In this document: piece after piece, positions 27,429-38,131 of the stretch
Numbering within the stretch: position 1 is the stretch's first letter
How the letters are laid out: every line of letters starts with the position of its first letter
Assembly: GCF_014306105.1 (NCBI RefSeq)
Contig: NZ_JACRVF010000003.1
Coordinates: 522,711 to 586,710 of the forward strand
DNA: 64,000 nt
DNA from: Pontibacter cellulosilyticus
GTDB lineage: Bacteria > Bacteroidota > Bacteroidia > Cytophagales > Hymenobacteraceae
Direction of reading: 5' to 3'
Translations under genes and position numbers: made by a program
Notes under the pieces: generated by a model
Seen by the model: the letters and a program-made list of their open reading frames with translations, nothing else
Databases searched by the model: none
Told to the model about the DNA's origin: nothing

Positions 27429-27495
27429 GTTGGCGAAGCACAAACTCCAAGTATAAATATTTGCAATTTCTGCTTCACAATGGATTCATAGCGCG

Positions 27496-27503
27496 TATCT
27501 TTG
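27496..27503 (+). promoter_or_regulatory. Candidate maeB promoter -7 element
   Basis: TATCTTTG matches TAnnTTTG. The upstream TTTG box is not evident at the usual distance. The transcript would have a leader of about 115 bases before the maeB ATG at 27625. Confidence 0.4.
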
Positions 27504-27624
27504 GAGGCTCAGTTTTGGATTAACGCGAAAAACTTATGAAATTGGTCTTTAGCAAGATATATTTTGCTGAAACTCCAAACAGGTGTCCAGGCTTGAGCAG
27601 TAATAACACACAACGACGCATACA

Positions 27625-29901
27625 ATGACGACTAAAGTAAACAGAGAAGACGCCTTAAATTACCACATGCAGGGGCAACCTGGCAAAATAGAGGTAGTTC
27701 CAACAAAGATGGTGAGCACACAGCACGACCTAGCACTTGCTTACTCGCCAGGCGTTGCAGAGCCATGCAAAGAAATAGCCGCCGACAAAGACAACGTTTA
27801 CAAATATACAGCCAAGGGCAACTTAGTTGGTGTAATATCTAACGGTACTGCCGTACTTGGTTTAGGCAACATCGGCCCTGATGCATCTAAGCCAGTAATG
27901 GAAGGCAAAGGAGTTCTCTTCAAAAAGTTTGCAGGTATTGATGTTTTCGACATTGAAATAGATTGCACCGACCCTGCTGAGTTTGTACGAATTGTAAAAT
28001 CACTAGAGCCAACCTTCGGAGGTATCAACCTGGAAGATATTAAAGCCCCTGAAAGCTTTAAAATAGAGAATGCACTAAAGGAGCAAATGAACATTCCGCT
28101 CATGCACGACGACCAGCATGGAACGGCTATAATTTCTTCTGCAGCGCTTCTAAATGCATTGGAGCTTGCCGGCAAAAATATAAGTGAGATCAAAATGGTA
28201 ATGAACGGTGCAGGAGCCGCCGCCATTGCCTGCGCTAAGCTTTATGTTGCCCTAGGTGTGAAGATGGACAACATCGTGATGTTCGATAAAGAAGGCATCA
28301 TTCGTCCGGAGCGCAATGATCTGGATATTTATAAGGCACAGTTTGTTACCATGCGCAAACTGGATACACTGGAGGATGCGATGCGGGATGCCGATGTATT
28401 TGTAGGCCTATCAGCAGGTAACGTTCTGCCACCAGAATACGTGAAGCTAATGGCTGCTAATCCGATCATCTTCGCCTTGGCAAACCCTGACCCGGAGATT
28501 CCTTACGATATGGCAATGGCAACCCGTGAAGATATCATTATGGCCACCGGCCGCTCTGATCATCCGAACCAGGTAAACAACGTGCTCGGCTTTCCATACA
28601 TTTTCAGGGGTGCATTGGATGTACGCGCAACCGAGATCAACGAAGAGATGAAACTGGCTGCTGTACATGCACTTGCTGCCCTTGCGAAAGAGGATGTACC
28701 AGAGATCGTGCACAAAGCATACGGCGACAACACTATTTCTTTTGGTCGCTTTTATTTGATCCCAAAGCCGCTTGACCCTCGCCTGATTACAACCATTTCG
28801 CCGGCTGTAGCAAAAGCAGCTATGGATAGCGGTGTGGCGCGCTTGCCGATAACAGACTGGATAAAGTATGAGCAGGAGCTTCAGGAGCGTATCGGCATCG
28901 ACCAAAAGCTGATGTCTCGTATTACGAATCAGGCAAAAGAAAATCCTAAAACAGTCGTGTTTGCTGAGGCAGACAACTATAAGATACTAAAAGCCGCACA
29001 GGCTGTAAAAGACCAGCGAATTGCCAAGCCTGTACTTTTAGGTAACCGCAACCGCATACAGAGTATCATAGAAGAAAATCACCTGGACCTACAAGGCGTT
29101 ACCATTATTGACCCTTTTGAGGAGGCGGAAAAGCGTGAAGAGTATGCGCAATTGTTTTACAAAAAGCGCCAGCGAAAAGGACTTACCCTTTTTGATGCAG
29201 GCCGCCTGATGCGCGACCGGAACTACTTCGGAAGTATGATGGTGGAGTGCGGAGACGCTGATGCATTAATTTCCGGTTTAACCCGAGATTACTCAAAAAC
29301 AATTGTCCCGGCCCTGCAGGTAATCGGTGTGGAAGAGGGTATCAACAAAGTGGCAGGTATGTATATCATCCTGAACAAGAAAGAGCCATACTTCTTTGCC
29401 GACACTACTGTGAACGTAAATCCAACTGCAGATGAACTGGTAGATATAATAGGCTTGACAGCTCGCACGGTACGCTTTTTTGATACAGAGCCACGTATGG
29501 CAGTGCTTTCGTACTCGAACTTTGGATCGGTACAGGGTGATATCCCAAATAAAGGTGCTGAGGCGGTTAGAAAAGCGAAGGCTAAATACCCTAACTTGCT
29601 AATAGACGGTGAAATGCAGGCAAACACGGCCCTTAACCGTAACCTGTTGCGCGAGCATTATCCGTTTAGCGAGTTGGCAGAGAAAGGTGCTAACACTTTG
29701 GTGTTCCCAACGCTTACCTCTGGCAACATTGCTTACAAGGTACTGCAGGAGATTGGAGGCGCCGAGGCTATTGGTCCTATCCTGATGGGAATGCGTAAGC
29801 CGGTACACATCTTACAATTAGGCAGCTCGATAAGAGAAATTGTAAACATGGTGGCTATTGCTGTCGTAGATGCTCAAAACTATAATAATCAACATATATA
29901 G
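27625..29901 (+). CDS. maeB: NADP-dependent malic enzyme with phosphotransacetylase-like C-terminal domain
   Basis: A 758-residue fusion protein. The N-terminal malic domain shows LAYSPGVAEPCKEI and GLGNIGPDASKPVMEGKGVL, followed by a Rossmann domain (VMNGAGAAAIACAKLYVALG). It oxidatively decarboxylates malate to pyruvate. The C-terminal half (from about 430) is PTA-like: VVFAEADNYKILKAAQAVKD, then GDADALISGLTRDYSKTI, then GPILMGMRKPVHILQLGSS. In MaeB proteins this domain is regulatory (acetyl-CoA binding) and usually lacks phosphotransacetylase activity. Length is typical. Adjacent to ruvA with no spacer, in a gene order also seen upstream of sprA in other Bacteroidota. Confidence 0.95.
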   Translation: MTTKVNREDALNYHMQGQPGKIEVVPTKMVSTQHDLALAYSPGVAEPCKEIAADKDNVYKYTAKGNLVGVISNGTAVLGLGNIGPDASKPVMEGKGVLFKKFAGIDVFDIEIDCTDPAEFVRIVKSLEPTFGGINLEDIKAPESFKIENALKEQMNIPLMHDDQHGTAIISSAALLNALELAGKNISEIKMVMNGAGAAAIACAKLYVALGVKMDNIVMFDKEGIIRPERNDLDIYKAQFVTMRKLDTLEDAMRDADVFVGLSAGNVLPPEYVKLMAANPIIFALANPDPEIPYDMAMATREDIIMATGRSDHPNQVNNVLGFPYIFRGALDVRATEINEEMKLAAVHALAALAKEDVPEIVHKAYGDNTISFGRFYLIPKPLDPRLITTISPAVAKAAMDSGVARLPITDWIKYEQELQERIGIDQKLMSRITNQAKENPKTVVFAEADNYKILKAAQAVKDQRIAKPVLLGNRNRIQSIIEENHLDLQGVTIIDPFEEAEKREEYAQLFYKKRQRKGLTLFDAGRLMRDRNYFGSMMVECGDADALISGLTRDYSKTIVPALQVIGVEEGINKVAGMYIILNKKEPYFFADTTVNVNPTADELVDIIGLTARTVRFFDTEPRMAVLSYSNFGSVQGDIPNKGAEAVRKAKAKYPNLLIDGEMQANTALNRNLLREHYPFSELAEKGANTLVFPTLTSGNIAYKVLQEIGGAEAIGPILMGMRKPVHILQLGSSIREIVNMVAIAVVDAQNYNNQHI

Positions 29902-30492
29902 ATGATAGCCTATATTGATGGTAAGCTAGCCCATAAAGATCCGACCTACGTCATCATAGATGTGAATGGCATAGGCTATCAGATCAAAATATCGTTAAGC
30001 ACTTATTCTTCATTGCCAGCCGGAGAGCGCTGTAAGTTGCATACCTTCCTGCACATAAAGGAAGATGCCCACACGCTTTACGGGTTTACCACGGCCTCAG
30101 AGAAAGAAGTGTTTCTGCATTTAATATCTATTTCAGGCGTGGGTCCCAATACGGGACTCATGATCCTGTCTTCCCTTTCTGTAGATGAGGTGCAGCAGGC
30201 CATTATCAGAGAGGATGTAAGAACAATACAGCAAGTAAAGGGGATAGGCGCTAAAACGGCCCAGCGTGTTATACTTGAGCTGAAGGATAAGATGAAAAAG
30301 GAAGCTTTGCTGACAGACACATTTGTACCTGCAGCCGCACACAATACGAACAGAGCCGAAGCGTTATCTGCTTTAGTTACATTAGGTTTTGCCAAGAACG
30401 TAGCCGAGAAAACACTGGATACGATTATTAAGAGAGAAGGCGGAAATCTGAGTGTAGAGGAGTTGATAAAGTTTGCGTTGAAAACATCGTAA
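29902..30492 (+). CDS. ruvA: Holliday junction branch migration protein RuvA
   Basis: A 196-residue protein. The N-terminal OB domain MIAYIDGKLAHKDPTYVIID is followed by two helix-hairpin-helix motifs (ISGVGPNTGLMILSSL and VKGIGAKTAQRVILELKDKM) and a C-terminal UBA-like domain for RuvB contact (EALSALVTLGFAKNVAEKTL). It binds Holliday junctions during recombination repair. Its ATG immediately follows the maeB stop. Confidence 0.96.
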   Translation: MIAYIDGKLAHKDPTYVIIDVNGIGYQIKISLSTYSSLPAGERCKLHTFLHIKEDAHTLYGFTTASEKEVFLHLISISGVGPNTGLMILSSLSVDEVQQAIIREDVRTIQQVKGIGAKTAQRVILELKDKMKKEALLTDTFVPAAAHNTNRAEALSALVTLGFAKNVAEKTLDTIIKREGGNLSVEELIKFALKTS

Positions 30493-30506
30493 CAGATATA
30501 CCCAAT

Positions 30507-33500
30507 TTGATCTGGAAAAGTAAAAAGAACAACCTGCTTCTGGTGACGGTTGCAACTATCTCTATGCTGGCCTGGTGGTCGCAGGCGGAAGAGTTGCGCT
30601 CAAAGAGCAGATTTAAGTACACTATTCTTCAAAATCTGCTATCCTTTCAGGATACAGTAAAAAAAGACACTGCTTACCTCCCAAGCAGACGGCCTACGTT
30701 TGTGCCTAGCGACAGGCGCGGCAACCCTTTCAGTACACGCTCTAACTCCTCTCCCCTGCTGTTGGGCCAGCCCAGCAATCTGCAGCTAAATGTAGAACTG
30801 GACGACAGCCTACAACAGTACAATATTACCGAAACCATAGGAGACATAAATTACCGGCCGCCTTCGTCTATGACGCTGCAGCAGTTTTCGGAGTGGCAGC
30901 AGCGCGAGGCCATTCGTAATTACTGGCGCTCCAAGTCGGCTGGTTTGGATGGTGAGAGTGTAGTAAGCAGTAATAGGCTTATACCTAAAATATACATCAG
31001 CCCTGCTTTTGATCGTATCTTCGGAGGCAACTATGTAGATATTCAGCCTAACGGTAATGTGTCGCTTAAATTCGGTGCACGCTTTAACCGCAATCAGAAC
31101 CCTACTATACCACTGCGCCAGCAACGCACCGGCGACTTCGATTTTGACCAGAACATCTCCCTGAACCTAGTGGGCAAGGTAGGTGAGAAAATGCGCATCA
31201 ACTTTAACTGGGACAACAACGCCAACTTCGATTTCGAAAACAACATGAAGTTGGATTACACTGGTTACGAGGAAGAAATTATCCGTAAAGTGGAGGCCGG
31301 CAACGTAAGCCTGCCCTTGAACAACTCGCTTATTACAGGCGCGCAGAACCTGTTTGGTATAAAGACACAGCTGCAGTTCGGCCGCCTAGGCGTTACAACC
31401 ATTGCCTCCAACGTGCGTGGCCGTAACGACGAGGTAATTATTCAGAACGGAGCACAGAACAAGCCATTCCTGATTAGGGTAGATGAGTACGACAAAGACA
31501 GGCATTTCTTCCTGTCGCAGTTCTTCCGTAACCGCTACGACCAGGCCCTGGCAAAGCTGCCCTTAGTTAACTCTGGCATTGTTATTCGCCGCCTGGAGCT
31601 GTACGTTACTAACAACAACCGCTCTACCGAAAACCTGCGCAACATGGTTGCCTATATGGATATCGGTGAGTCAGACCCTTATCGCGAGCAATTTGATACT
31701 GGCCGTCCGGCCACCGCACCGGCAGATAATCAGGCAAACTCACTCTACAATATACTTACTAATCCTCAGGCACGTGATAACTCCGGCGTAGACCAATACC
31801 TGAGAAGCCGCGGCTTACAGAAAACAGTAGATTTTGAGCATGTGCGTGCCCGTAAGCTGGACCCACGCGAGTATAAGTTTAATCCACAGCTTGGTTACAT
31901 TTCCTTAAATACAGCACTGCTACCAGACCAGGTGCTGGGCGTGGCGTTTGAGTATACTTACAATGGCAAGACCTATCAGGTAGGTGAGTTGATTGATAAT
32001 TACCAGAACCTGGATGATGAGAAGGTAATTCACATGAAGTTGCTGCGCGCCACCAACCCTGCATTGGAGTACCCTACCTGGGACCTGATGATGAAGAACG
32101 TGTATAGCCTAGACGCAACACAGGTAAATCGCACAAACTTCCAGATGCAGATCATCTACAAGGATGATGAGACAGGTGTAGACATTACCAGCTTAAAAGA
32201 GCCTAGCCCGATCCAGAACATTCCGCTGGTGGAGGTGCTAAACCTCGATAACGTTAACCCGAACAACGACAAGCCAAGCGATGGTAACTTCGACTTTTTA
32301 CCGGGCATCACTATTGATACAGAATCAGGCAGGATATACTTTCCGCAGGTAGAGCCCTTTGGTAGTTACCTGGCCCAGAAACTAGAAGGCCGACCTGAAC
32401 TGATTGACCGTTATGTGTTCCAGGAGTTGTATGACCAGACACAGACGGATGCCCAGCAAAATAACGTAAAGGCCAAGTTCTTTTTAAAAGGCCGCCTGCA
32501 AGCCACCTCCGCCGACGAGATAACCTTGCCAGGCTTTAGAATTGCAGAGGGATCTGTGGTAGTATACTCTGGCGGCACCCGCCTGGTAGAGGGAACAGAC
32601 TATCAAGTATTCTACGACCTTGGCCGTATTAAAATTTTGAACCCAAGCTACATTAGCTCAGCCAGCGATTTAAGAGTAACTTACGAGAAAGCAGAACTGC
32701 TGAACATACAGCCGCGCTCTTTGCTTGGTGCCCGCTTTGATTATAGACTTAACGAAGATGTAAACATTGGTGCTACTGTTTTACACCTGTCTGAGCAGCC
32801 TTATATTAACCGCGTAAGTATAGGCGATGAGCCCTCAAACAACACCATTTACGGGTTTGATTTAAACATGCAGCGGGAGTCGCGTTTCCTTACAAAGATG
32901 ACTGATGCGATCCCTTTTATACAAACAAAGGTGCCTTCGCTGGTAACATTTAGCGGTGAGTTTGCTCAGTTGGTACCGGCAAATACAAAATCAGCTGTAA
33001 ACGAGGATGGCGCCTCTTACATTGATGACTTTGAGGGGGCTGAAACACCTTATAGCCTGGGTGGATTTAATAACTCTAGTTGGCGCTTAGCGGCTACCCC
33101 TGCCCCACTTGTACCGGGTGCTGGGCTGGCATACTCTTATAACCGCGCAAAACTTGCCTGGTATACCATCGATCAGATCTTTTACAGGGATGCAGACGGT
33201 TTAAGACCAAAGAACATTACCAAAGAGGAACTTGCCAATAACTATGTGCGTGGGGTACAGAGAAACGAGGTTTTCCCGGGTCGCGACCTGGAAGTAGCTA
33301 ACACTTTTGAGTATACATTTGACCTGGCTTACTATCCTAGCGAGCGAGGCATGTATAATTATAATCCTAACTTGACGCCACAGGGTTTGCTAGCCGGTGA
33401 TCCTCGTGATAACTGGGGTGGCATCAGTCGCGATATCACCTTCGATACCGACTTTGACAATGCCAACATTGAATACATTGAGTTCTGGATGATGGACCCG

Positions 33501-36500
33501 TTCGCTACCGGTCCTAACGGTAGAAAGGATGCTCAAGGTAACCTGATCACAAGCAACGAAGGCGGACAGCTGGTATTTAACTTAGGTAACGTATCTGAAG
33601 ATGTGCTGAATGATAACCTGTACGCTTTCGAAAACGGATTGCCGGTGTCGCAGGACAACATGCTTAAAGTACAGGAAACGCTTTGGGGCCGTATTACCAC
33701 ACAGCAGTTCCTGACAGATGCCTTTACAGGCGTAGCAGGTGGACGGCAGTTACAGGATATAGGTTTGGATGGCTTGAATGATAACGAGGAGCAGGCATAC
33801 TTCCAAAACACATTCCTGAACCTAATTTCCGGCACACCTCCACAAAACGTGTTGAATGACCCATCGGCAGATAACTTCCTGCACCACTTAGATGCACGTT
33901 ACGATGGACAGAATGCAGGTATACTTGCCCGCTACAAGAACTTTAACGGCATGGAGAACAACTCCCCGGAAAACAGTCGTTTCTCCAACTATGCCTTCCC
34001 AGACAAAGAAGACCTGAACCGCGACAACGTGATTAGCGATGTGGAGCAGTATTATGAATATAAGATAGACCTGCAGCCGGGTCAGCTAAATGTAGGGCAG
34101 AATTACATTGTAGATGCCGTAGAAGGAAAAGGAGTTACGTGGTACCAGTTCCGCGTGCCGATCCGTCAGCCAACGGGTTCAGTGGGGAACATCAATGGCT
34201 TCAAGTCTATCAGGTTTATGCGTATGTACCTAACTCAGTTTGCCGATCCGGTGGTGCTGCGCTTTGTACAGTTCCAGTTTGTGGCTAACCAGTGGCGCCA
34301 GTACCTACAGCCTATTACCGACGGCAATCCATGCTTAACCTGTACCGACGACGCTAAAGCCTTTACTATTTCAACAGTAAACATCGAGGAGAACGGACAG
34401 CAAATAGAGGGCACTATACCTTACGTAGTTCCTCCTGGCATCGAACGCCTTCGTGACTACGCCTCTACCAACGATCGCCGTCAGAACGAGCAGTCGCTGC
34501 AGCTTTGTGTTGAGGATCTGAAGGATTCTTTCTCGAAGGCAGTATACAAGAATATCTCTTTGGATATGCTTATTTATAAGCGCCTGAAAATGTTTATACA
34601 TGCCCAGAGCCAGGAGGCAGGATTACGGGATGGAGAAATGCAGGCCTTTATCCGTATCGGCACCGACTTTACCCAAAACTATTATGAGTATGTTGTGCCG
34701 CTGGAGATCACCCCGCAGGGTAGTCTGACCCCAGATGCTATCTGGCCGCGGGGCAACCAAATCGATATTGCTCTACAGGAGTTCGTAGACGCGAAAGCAC
34801 TGCGCAACTCTCAGTCAGGTGTAGATCGCTTCAGACCATTTGATGTTAACGTAGGCGGCAAAACTATACGAATAGTAGGTAACCCTGACTTTAGCGAAGT
34901 GCAGGGTATTATGATCGGTATCCGTAACCCTAGCGATAATGGACAGCCGCATTCTGTGTGTATGTGGGTAGACGAGCTGCGCGTTACTGACTTCCGTAAC
35001 CAAACCGGTTGGGCAGCTAACGGCCGCTTAAACACCAAACTGGCAGATTTTGCGAACATCACCGCAACCGGTGCCTATACGACTATTGGCTTCGGCGGCC
35101 TGCAGCAGAAAATCGCGCAGCGTGCCCGTGAAAATACTGCCCTGTTTGACGTGAGCGCCAACATTGTAGCCGACAAATTCCTGCCGGAGAAGTTAGGTAT
35201 TAGAGTACCGGTATCGGTGCAGTATGGTACCCTTAACAGCGAGCCTCAGTTCGACCCACTGGACAAGGACGTACCGCTGGAGCAATCGCTTACAAGATTT
35301 AAGGAGGATGAGGACGCCAAAAAAGCTTATAGGAAAGAAGTAACCACGCGGGAAACACGTAAGAGCGTAAGTTTGCTTAATGTGCGCAAAGAGCGGACTG
35401 ATCCGGAGGATAAGGTTCAGCCTTATGATATCGAGAACTTCTCCTTCTCCTACTCTTATGCGGAACGCCTGTTCAGCAACATCGAAACCGACAGAGATTT
35501 TACGAAGACATACAACGGTGCCGTGGCTTATACTTACAATACTACGCCACGAAACATTGTGCCTTTTGCCAAGGCAGAAAGTATGAAATCGCCGTACCTG
35601 CGCCTGATTAAAGACCTGAACTTTACGCCGCTACCAAGTAGCTTTAACTTCAGGGCAGATCTGGACCGTCGTTATAACGAAACATTCCTGCAACGCCGTG
35701 ACCCGGAAACCGGACTGATCACCTCCAGAGGTATAGCGCCTACATTCCAGAAGTATTTCTACTTTAACCGTATTTACGATCTGAAATGGGACATTACTAA
35801 GAGTCTGGCATTAGACTACACAGCCACCAACAGAGCTATTGTAGATGAACCGGATAACCGCATCAACAATGAGATCGATTCGCTAGCTTACAAGAATAAA
35901 ATCATTTGGGATAACTTAAAGCATTTTGGCCGCAATACCAACTTTAACCAGATGGTAGCCTTAAACTATAAGCTGCCACTGGACAAGTTCCCGCTGGTAG
36001 ATTGGATCGGCGCCGATACCCGCTACGCCGTTACCTATCTCTGGACAGCAGGCTCTACGGCTCTTAACCAGGATACCACTTTCAGGCTGGGCAATACAGT
36101 AGAGAACAACACCGAGTTTACTGTAAACGGTAAGTTTGACTTAGTAAAGCTGTACAACAAGGTGAAGTTCCTGAAAGCAGTAAACTCGCCTGCTCCTGTA
36201 GCGGCAGCACCTGCTCCTGGCGATACTATAGCTAAGAAGCCTGCCTCTGAAATGAAGTTTGCAAAAGCGCTTGCCAGAGCATTTATGATGACGCGCTCGA
36301 TCAACTTTACATACTTGCAGAACCGCGGTACGTTGCTGCCGGGCTACCTGCCAAGCACACAGTTCTTCGGGTTTGATGATGACTTTGAGGCGCCTGGCCT
36401 GCCATTTATACTTGGTAAGCAGTACGATCTGGATAATTTATACTTCAGGGCGAAAGAAAACGGATGGTACACTGATAGCAGCCAATACCTGAACACGCCA

Positions 36501-37664
36501 TTGAGCAGTATACTTACCGAAGACTTTAGAGCACAGGCTAACTTGGAGCCATTCAAGAGCTTTAATGTGCAGTTGGATGTGCGCCGCAACAAGTCTACCA
36601 TTGAAGAAATCTTCTACCGTAAGGAATTTGATGATTTTGGAGAGGTGGGTGTTGTAGACCAGCGTCAGAATCCATTCAATACAGGTGCTTTCTCTACTTC
36701 ATTTATGGCCTTGGGCACTCTATTTGAGTCTACCAGTGCGGGAACATCAGAGGCATTTGAGCAATTTGTGCGTAACCGCCATAACGTACGCGACAAACTA
36801 CTAGCAGCTAACCCGGCTGCCACTACAGATTCGGCTTATACTTTAAATTCGCAGGAGGTACTTATAAAGTCGTTCCTGTACGCGTACCAGGACCGTGATA
36901 TAAGCGGCTTTGCCCCAGATGCCAACGACAACCCATTTAAGCGATTACCAATTCCGAACTGGCGTTTGGATTATAATGGCCTGTCGCAGTTGCCGTTCTT
37001 CCAGCAGTGGTTTAGCCAGGTAAATATTACACATGCTTATAACTCTAGCTTTAACATCACCAGCTTTACCACATCGCTGCTGTACGACCAGGAACCGGCT
37101 GGTTTTTCAACTGCCACCAACAACTTTGGCCAGTTGGTACCTTACTACATTGTAAACCAGCTAACGGTATCAGAAAGGCTGGCACCGCTGTTGGGTGTCA
37201 ACTTTAGAACCAAGACAAACCTAACCGGCCGACTAGAGTATAAAATTGAGCGTAACCTGTCGCTTAATTTGACCAATGCACAGGTAACCGAGACGAATGT
37301 AAAAGACTATGTGTTTGGCTTTGGCTATGCCACTAGCAATTTCAGGATACCGTTCAGAATCGCTGGTAAGCGCCGTGTTTTAGAGAACGAACTAACTATG
37401 CGCCTTGACTTCTCGGTGCGTGATAACCAGACAGTGCAGCGTGCCATCTCTACCGACGACGACACAGGCCTGGAAGTTAGCCAAAACCAGATTACGAACG
37501 GCACACGCCAATTGCAGCTGCGCCCAACCGTGGACTATGTGCTTAGCCAGCGGGTGAATATCCAGTTCTATGTGCTACGAACCGTTTCTGACCCAAAGAT
37601 TTCTACCTCTTTCCGAAACAGTGTGACAGAAGGCGGCGTTCAACTGCGAGTTAGTTTGCAATAA
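30507..37664 (+). CDS. sprA: T9SS outer-membrane translocon SprA (Sov)
   Basis: A 2385-residue protein, close to the size of SprA/Sov proteins of other Bacteroidota (about 2400-2500). I recognise SprA from motifs such as SSMTLQQFSEWQQREAIRNY, PNGNVSLKFGARFNRNQNPT and SYIDDFEGAETPYSLGG, and from extended barrel-like strands ending ITEGGVQLRVSLQ-like (actual end GGVQLRVSLQ). SprA forms the giant 36-strand outer-membrane pore of type IX secretion, required for export of CTD-bearing proteins and, in gliders, adhesins. The start is a TTG at 30507, opening a hydrophobic leader (LLLVTVATISMLAWW). An ATG at 30564 would cut into that leader. It follows ruvA by 14 bp. Confidence 0.95.
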   Translation: MIWKSKKNNLLLVTVATISMLAWWSQAEELRSKSRFKYTILQNLLSFQDTVKKDTAYLPSRRPTFVPSDRRGNPFSTRSNSSPLLLGQPSNLQLNVELDDSLQQYNITETIGDINYRPPSSMTLQQFSEWQQREAIRNYWRSKSAGLDGESVVSSNRLIPKIYISPAFDRIFGGNYVDIQPNGNVSLKFGARFNRNQNPTIPLRQQRTGDFDFDQNISLNLVGKVGEKMRINFNWDNNANFDFENNMKLDYTGYEEEIIRKVEAGNVSLPLNNSLITGAQNLFGIKTQLQFGRLGVTTIASNVRGRNDEVIIQNGAQNKPFLIRVDEYDKDRHFFLSQFFRNRYDQALAKLPLVNSGIVIRRLELYVTNNNRSTENLRNMVAYMDIGESDPYREQFDTGRPATAPADNQANSLYNILTNPQARDNSGVDQYLRSRGLQKTVDFEHVRARKLDPREYKFNPQLGYISLNTALLPDQVLGVAFEYTYNGKTYQVGELIDNYQNLDDEKVIHMKLLRATNPALEYPTWDLMMKNVYSLDATQVNRTNFQMQIIYKDDETGVDITSLKEPSPIQNIPLVEVLNLDNVNPNNDKPSDGNFDFLPGITIDTESGRIYFPQVEPFGSYLAQKLEGRPELIDRYVFQELYDQTQTDAQQNNVKAKFFLKGRLQATSADEITLPGFRIAEGSVVVYSGGTRLVEGTDYQVFYDLGRIKILNPSYISSASDLRVTYEKAELLNIQPRSLLGARFDYRLNEDVNIGATVLHLSEQPYINRVSIGDEPSNNTIYGFDLNMQRESRFLTKMTDAIPFIQTKVPSLVTFSGEFAQLVPANTKSAVNEDGASYIDDFEGAETPYSLGGFNNSSWRLAATPAPLVPGAGLAYSYNRAKLAWYTIDQIFYRDADGLRPKNITKEELANNYVRGVQRNEVFPGRDLEVANTFEYTFDLAYYPSERGMYNYNPNLTPQGLLAGDPRDNWGGISRDITFDTDFDNANIEYIEFWMMDPFATGPNGRKDAQGNLITSNEGGQLVFNLGNVSEDVLNDNLYAFENGLPVSQDNMLKVQETLWGRITTQQFLTDAFTGVAGGRQLQDIGLDGLNDNEEQAYFQNTFLNLISGTPPQNVLNDPSADNFLHHLDARYDGQNAGILARYKNFNGMENNSPENSRFSNYAFPDKEDLNRDNVISDVEQYYEYKIDLQPGQLNVGQNYIVDAVEGKGVTWYQFRVPIRQPTGSVGNINGFKSIRFMRMYLTQFADPVVLRFVQFQFVANQWRQYLQPITDGNPCLTCTDDAKAFTISTVNIEENGQQIEGTIPYVVPPGIERLRDYASTNDRRQNEQSLQLCVEDLKDSFSKAVYKNISLDMLIYKRLKMFIHAQSQEAGLRDGEMQAFIRIGTDFTQNYYEYVVPLEITPQGSLTPDAIWPRGNQIDIALQEFVDAKALRNSQSGVDRFRPFDVNVGGKTIRIVGNPDFSEVQGIMIGIRNPSDNGQPHSVCMWVDELRVTDFRNQTGWAANGRLNTKLADFANITATGAYTTIGFGGLQQKIAQRARENTALFDVSANIVADKFLPEKLGIRVPVSVQYGTLNSEPQFDPLDKDVPLEQSLTRFKEDEDAKKAYRKEVTTRETRKSVSLLNVRKERTDPEDKVQPYDIENFSFSYSYAERLFSNIETDRDFTKTYNGAVAYTYNTTPRNIVPFAKAESMKSPYLRLIKDLNFTPLPSSFNFRADLDRRYNETFLQRRDPETGLITSRGIAPTFQKYFYFNRIYDLKWDITKSLALDYTATNRAIVDEPDNRINNEIDSLAYKNKIIWDNLKHFGRNTNFNQMVALNYKLPLDKFPLVDWIGADTRYAVTYLWTAGSTALNQDTTFRLGNTVENNTEFTVNGKFDLVKLYNKVKFLKAVNSPAPVAAAPAPGDTIAKKPASEMKFAKALARAFMMTRSINFTYLQNRGTLLPGYLPSTQFFGFDDDFEAPGLPFILGKQYDLDNLYFRAKENGWYTDSSQYLNTPLSSILTEDFRAQANLEPFKSFNVQLDVRRNKSTIEEIFYRKEFDDFGEVGVVDQRQNPFNTGAFSTSFMALGTLFESTSAGTSEAFEQFVRNRHNVRDKLLAANPAATTDSAYTLNSQEVLIKSFLYAYQDRDISGFAPDANDNPFKRLPIPNWRLDYNGLSQLPFFQQWFSQVNITHAYNSSFNITSFTTSLLYDQEPAGFSTATNNFGQLVPYYIVNQLTVSERLAPLLGVNFRTKTNLTGRLEYKIERNLSLNLTNAQVTETNVKDYVFGFGYATSNFRIPFRIAGKRRVLENELTMRLDFSVRDNQTVQRAISTDDDTGLEVSQNQITNGTRQLQLRPTVDYVLSQRVNIQFYVLRTVSDPKISTSFRNSVTEGGVQLRVSLQ

Positions 37665-37667
37665 AAT

Positions 37668-37697
37668 TTTGGCATTGCAAAAAAGGCCGTATTTTTG
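37668..37697 (+). promoter_or_regulatory. Strong promoter match for gcvH, starting 4 bp after sprA
   Basis: TTTG (37668-37671), an 18-base spacer and TATTTTTG (37690-37697) match the Bacteroidota promoter consensus. Transcription would start near 37704, giving gcvH a leader of about 20 bases independent of the sprA transcript. Confidence 0.65.
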
Positions 37698-37724
37698 GGC
37701 AGTAATCTTAACCAGATAAAACAA

Positions 37725-38105
37725 ATGAACTTACCAGAGAACTTAAAGTATACAAAAGACCACGAGTGGATCCGCATTGATGGCGATGTAGCGTATGTAG
37801 GCATCACTGATTTCGCACAGAGCGAACTTGGCGATATTGTTTATGTAGACATCGACACTGTAGATAAAGAAGTAAATCAGGAAGATGTTTTCGGCACTGT
37901 AGAGGCCGTTAAAACTGTTTCTGACCTGTTTAGCCCACTTAGCGGTACTGTACTTGAGTTTAACGAGAAGCTGGAAGGCAGCCCTGAGCTTGTTAACTCT
38001 GACCCTTACGGCGAAGGCTGGATCATTAAAATGTCTATCGGTGACAATAGCCAAGTAGACAGCTTACTTTCTGCAGAGGCTTACCGCGAGCTTATCGGCC
38101 AGTAA
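37725..38105 (+). CDS. gcvH: Glycine cleavage system H protein
   Basis: A 126-residue lipoyl carrier. The start is the ATG at 37725 ([18 protein letters not shown]), the family's normal N-terminus; an upstream TTG at 37695 lies inside the promoter. Lipoylated lysine: [16 protein letters not shown] (Lys63). The protein shuttles the aminomethyl intermediate between P, T and L proteins, none of which are in the window, and can also act in lipoate relay. Length is standard. Confidence 0.96.
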   Translation: MNLPENLKYTKDHEWIRIDGDVAYVGITDFAQSELGDIVYVDIDTVDKEVNQEDVFGTVEAVKTVSDLFSPLSGTVLEFNEKLEGSPELVNSDPYGEGWIIKMSIGDNSQVDSLLSAEAYRELIGQ

Positions 38106-38131
38106 TTATTGATGTGATAGATTAAGCCGGT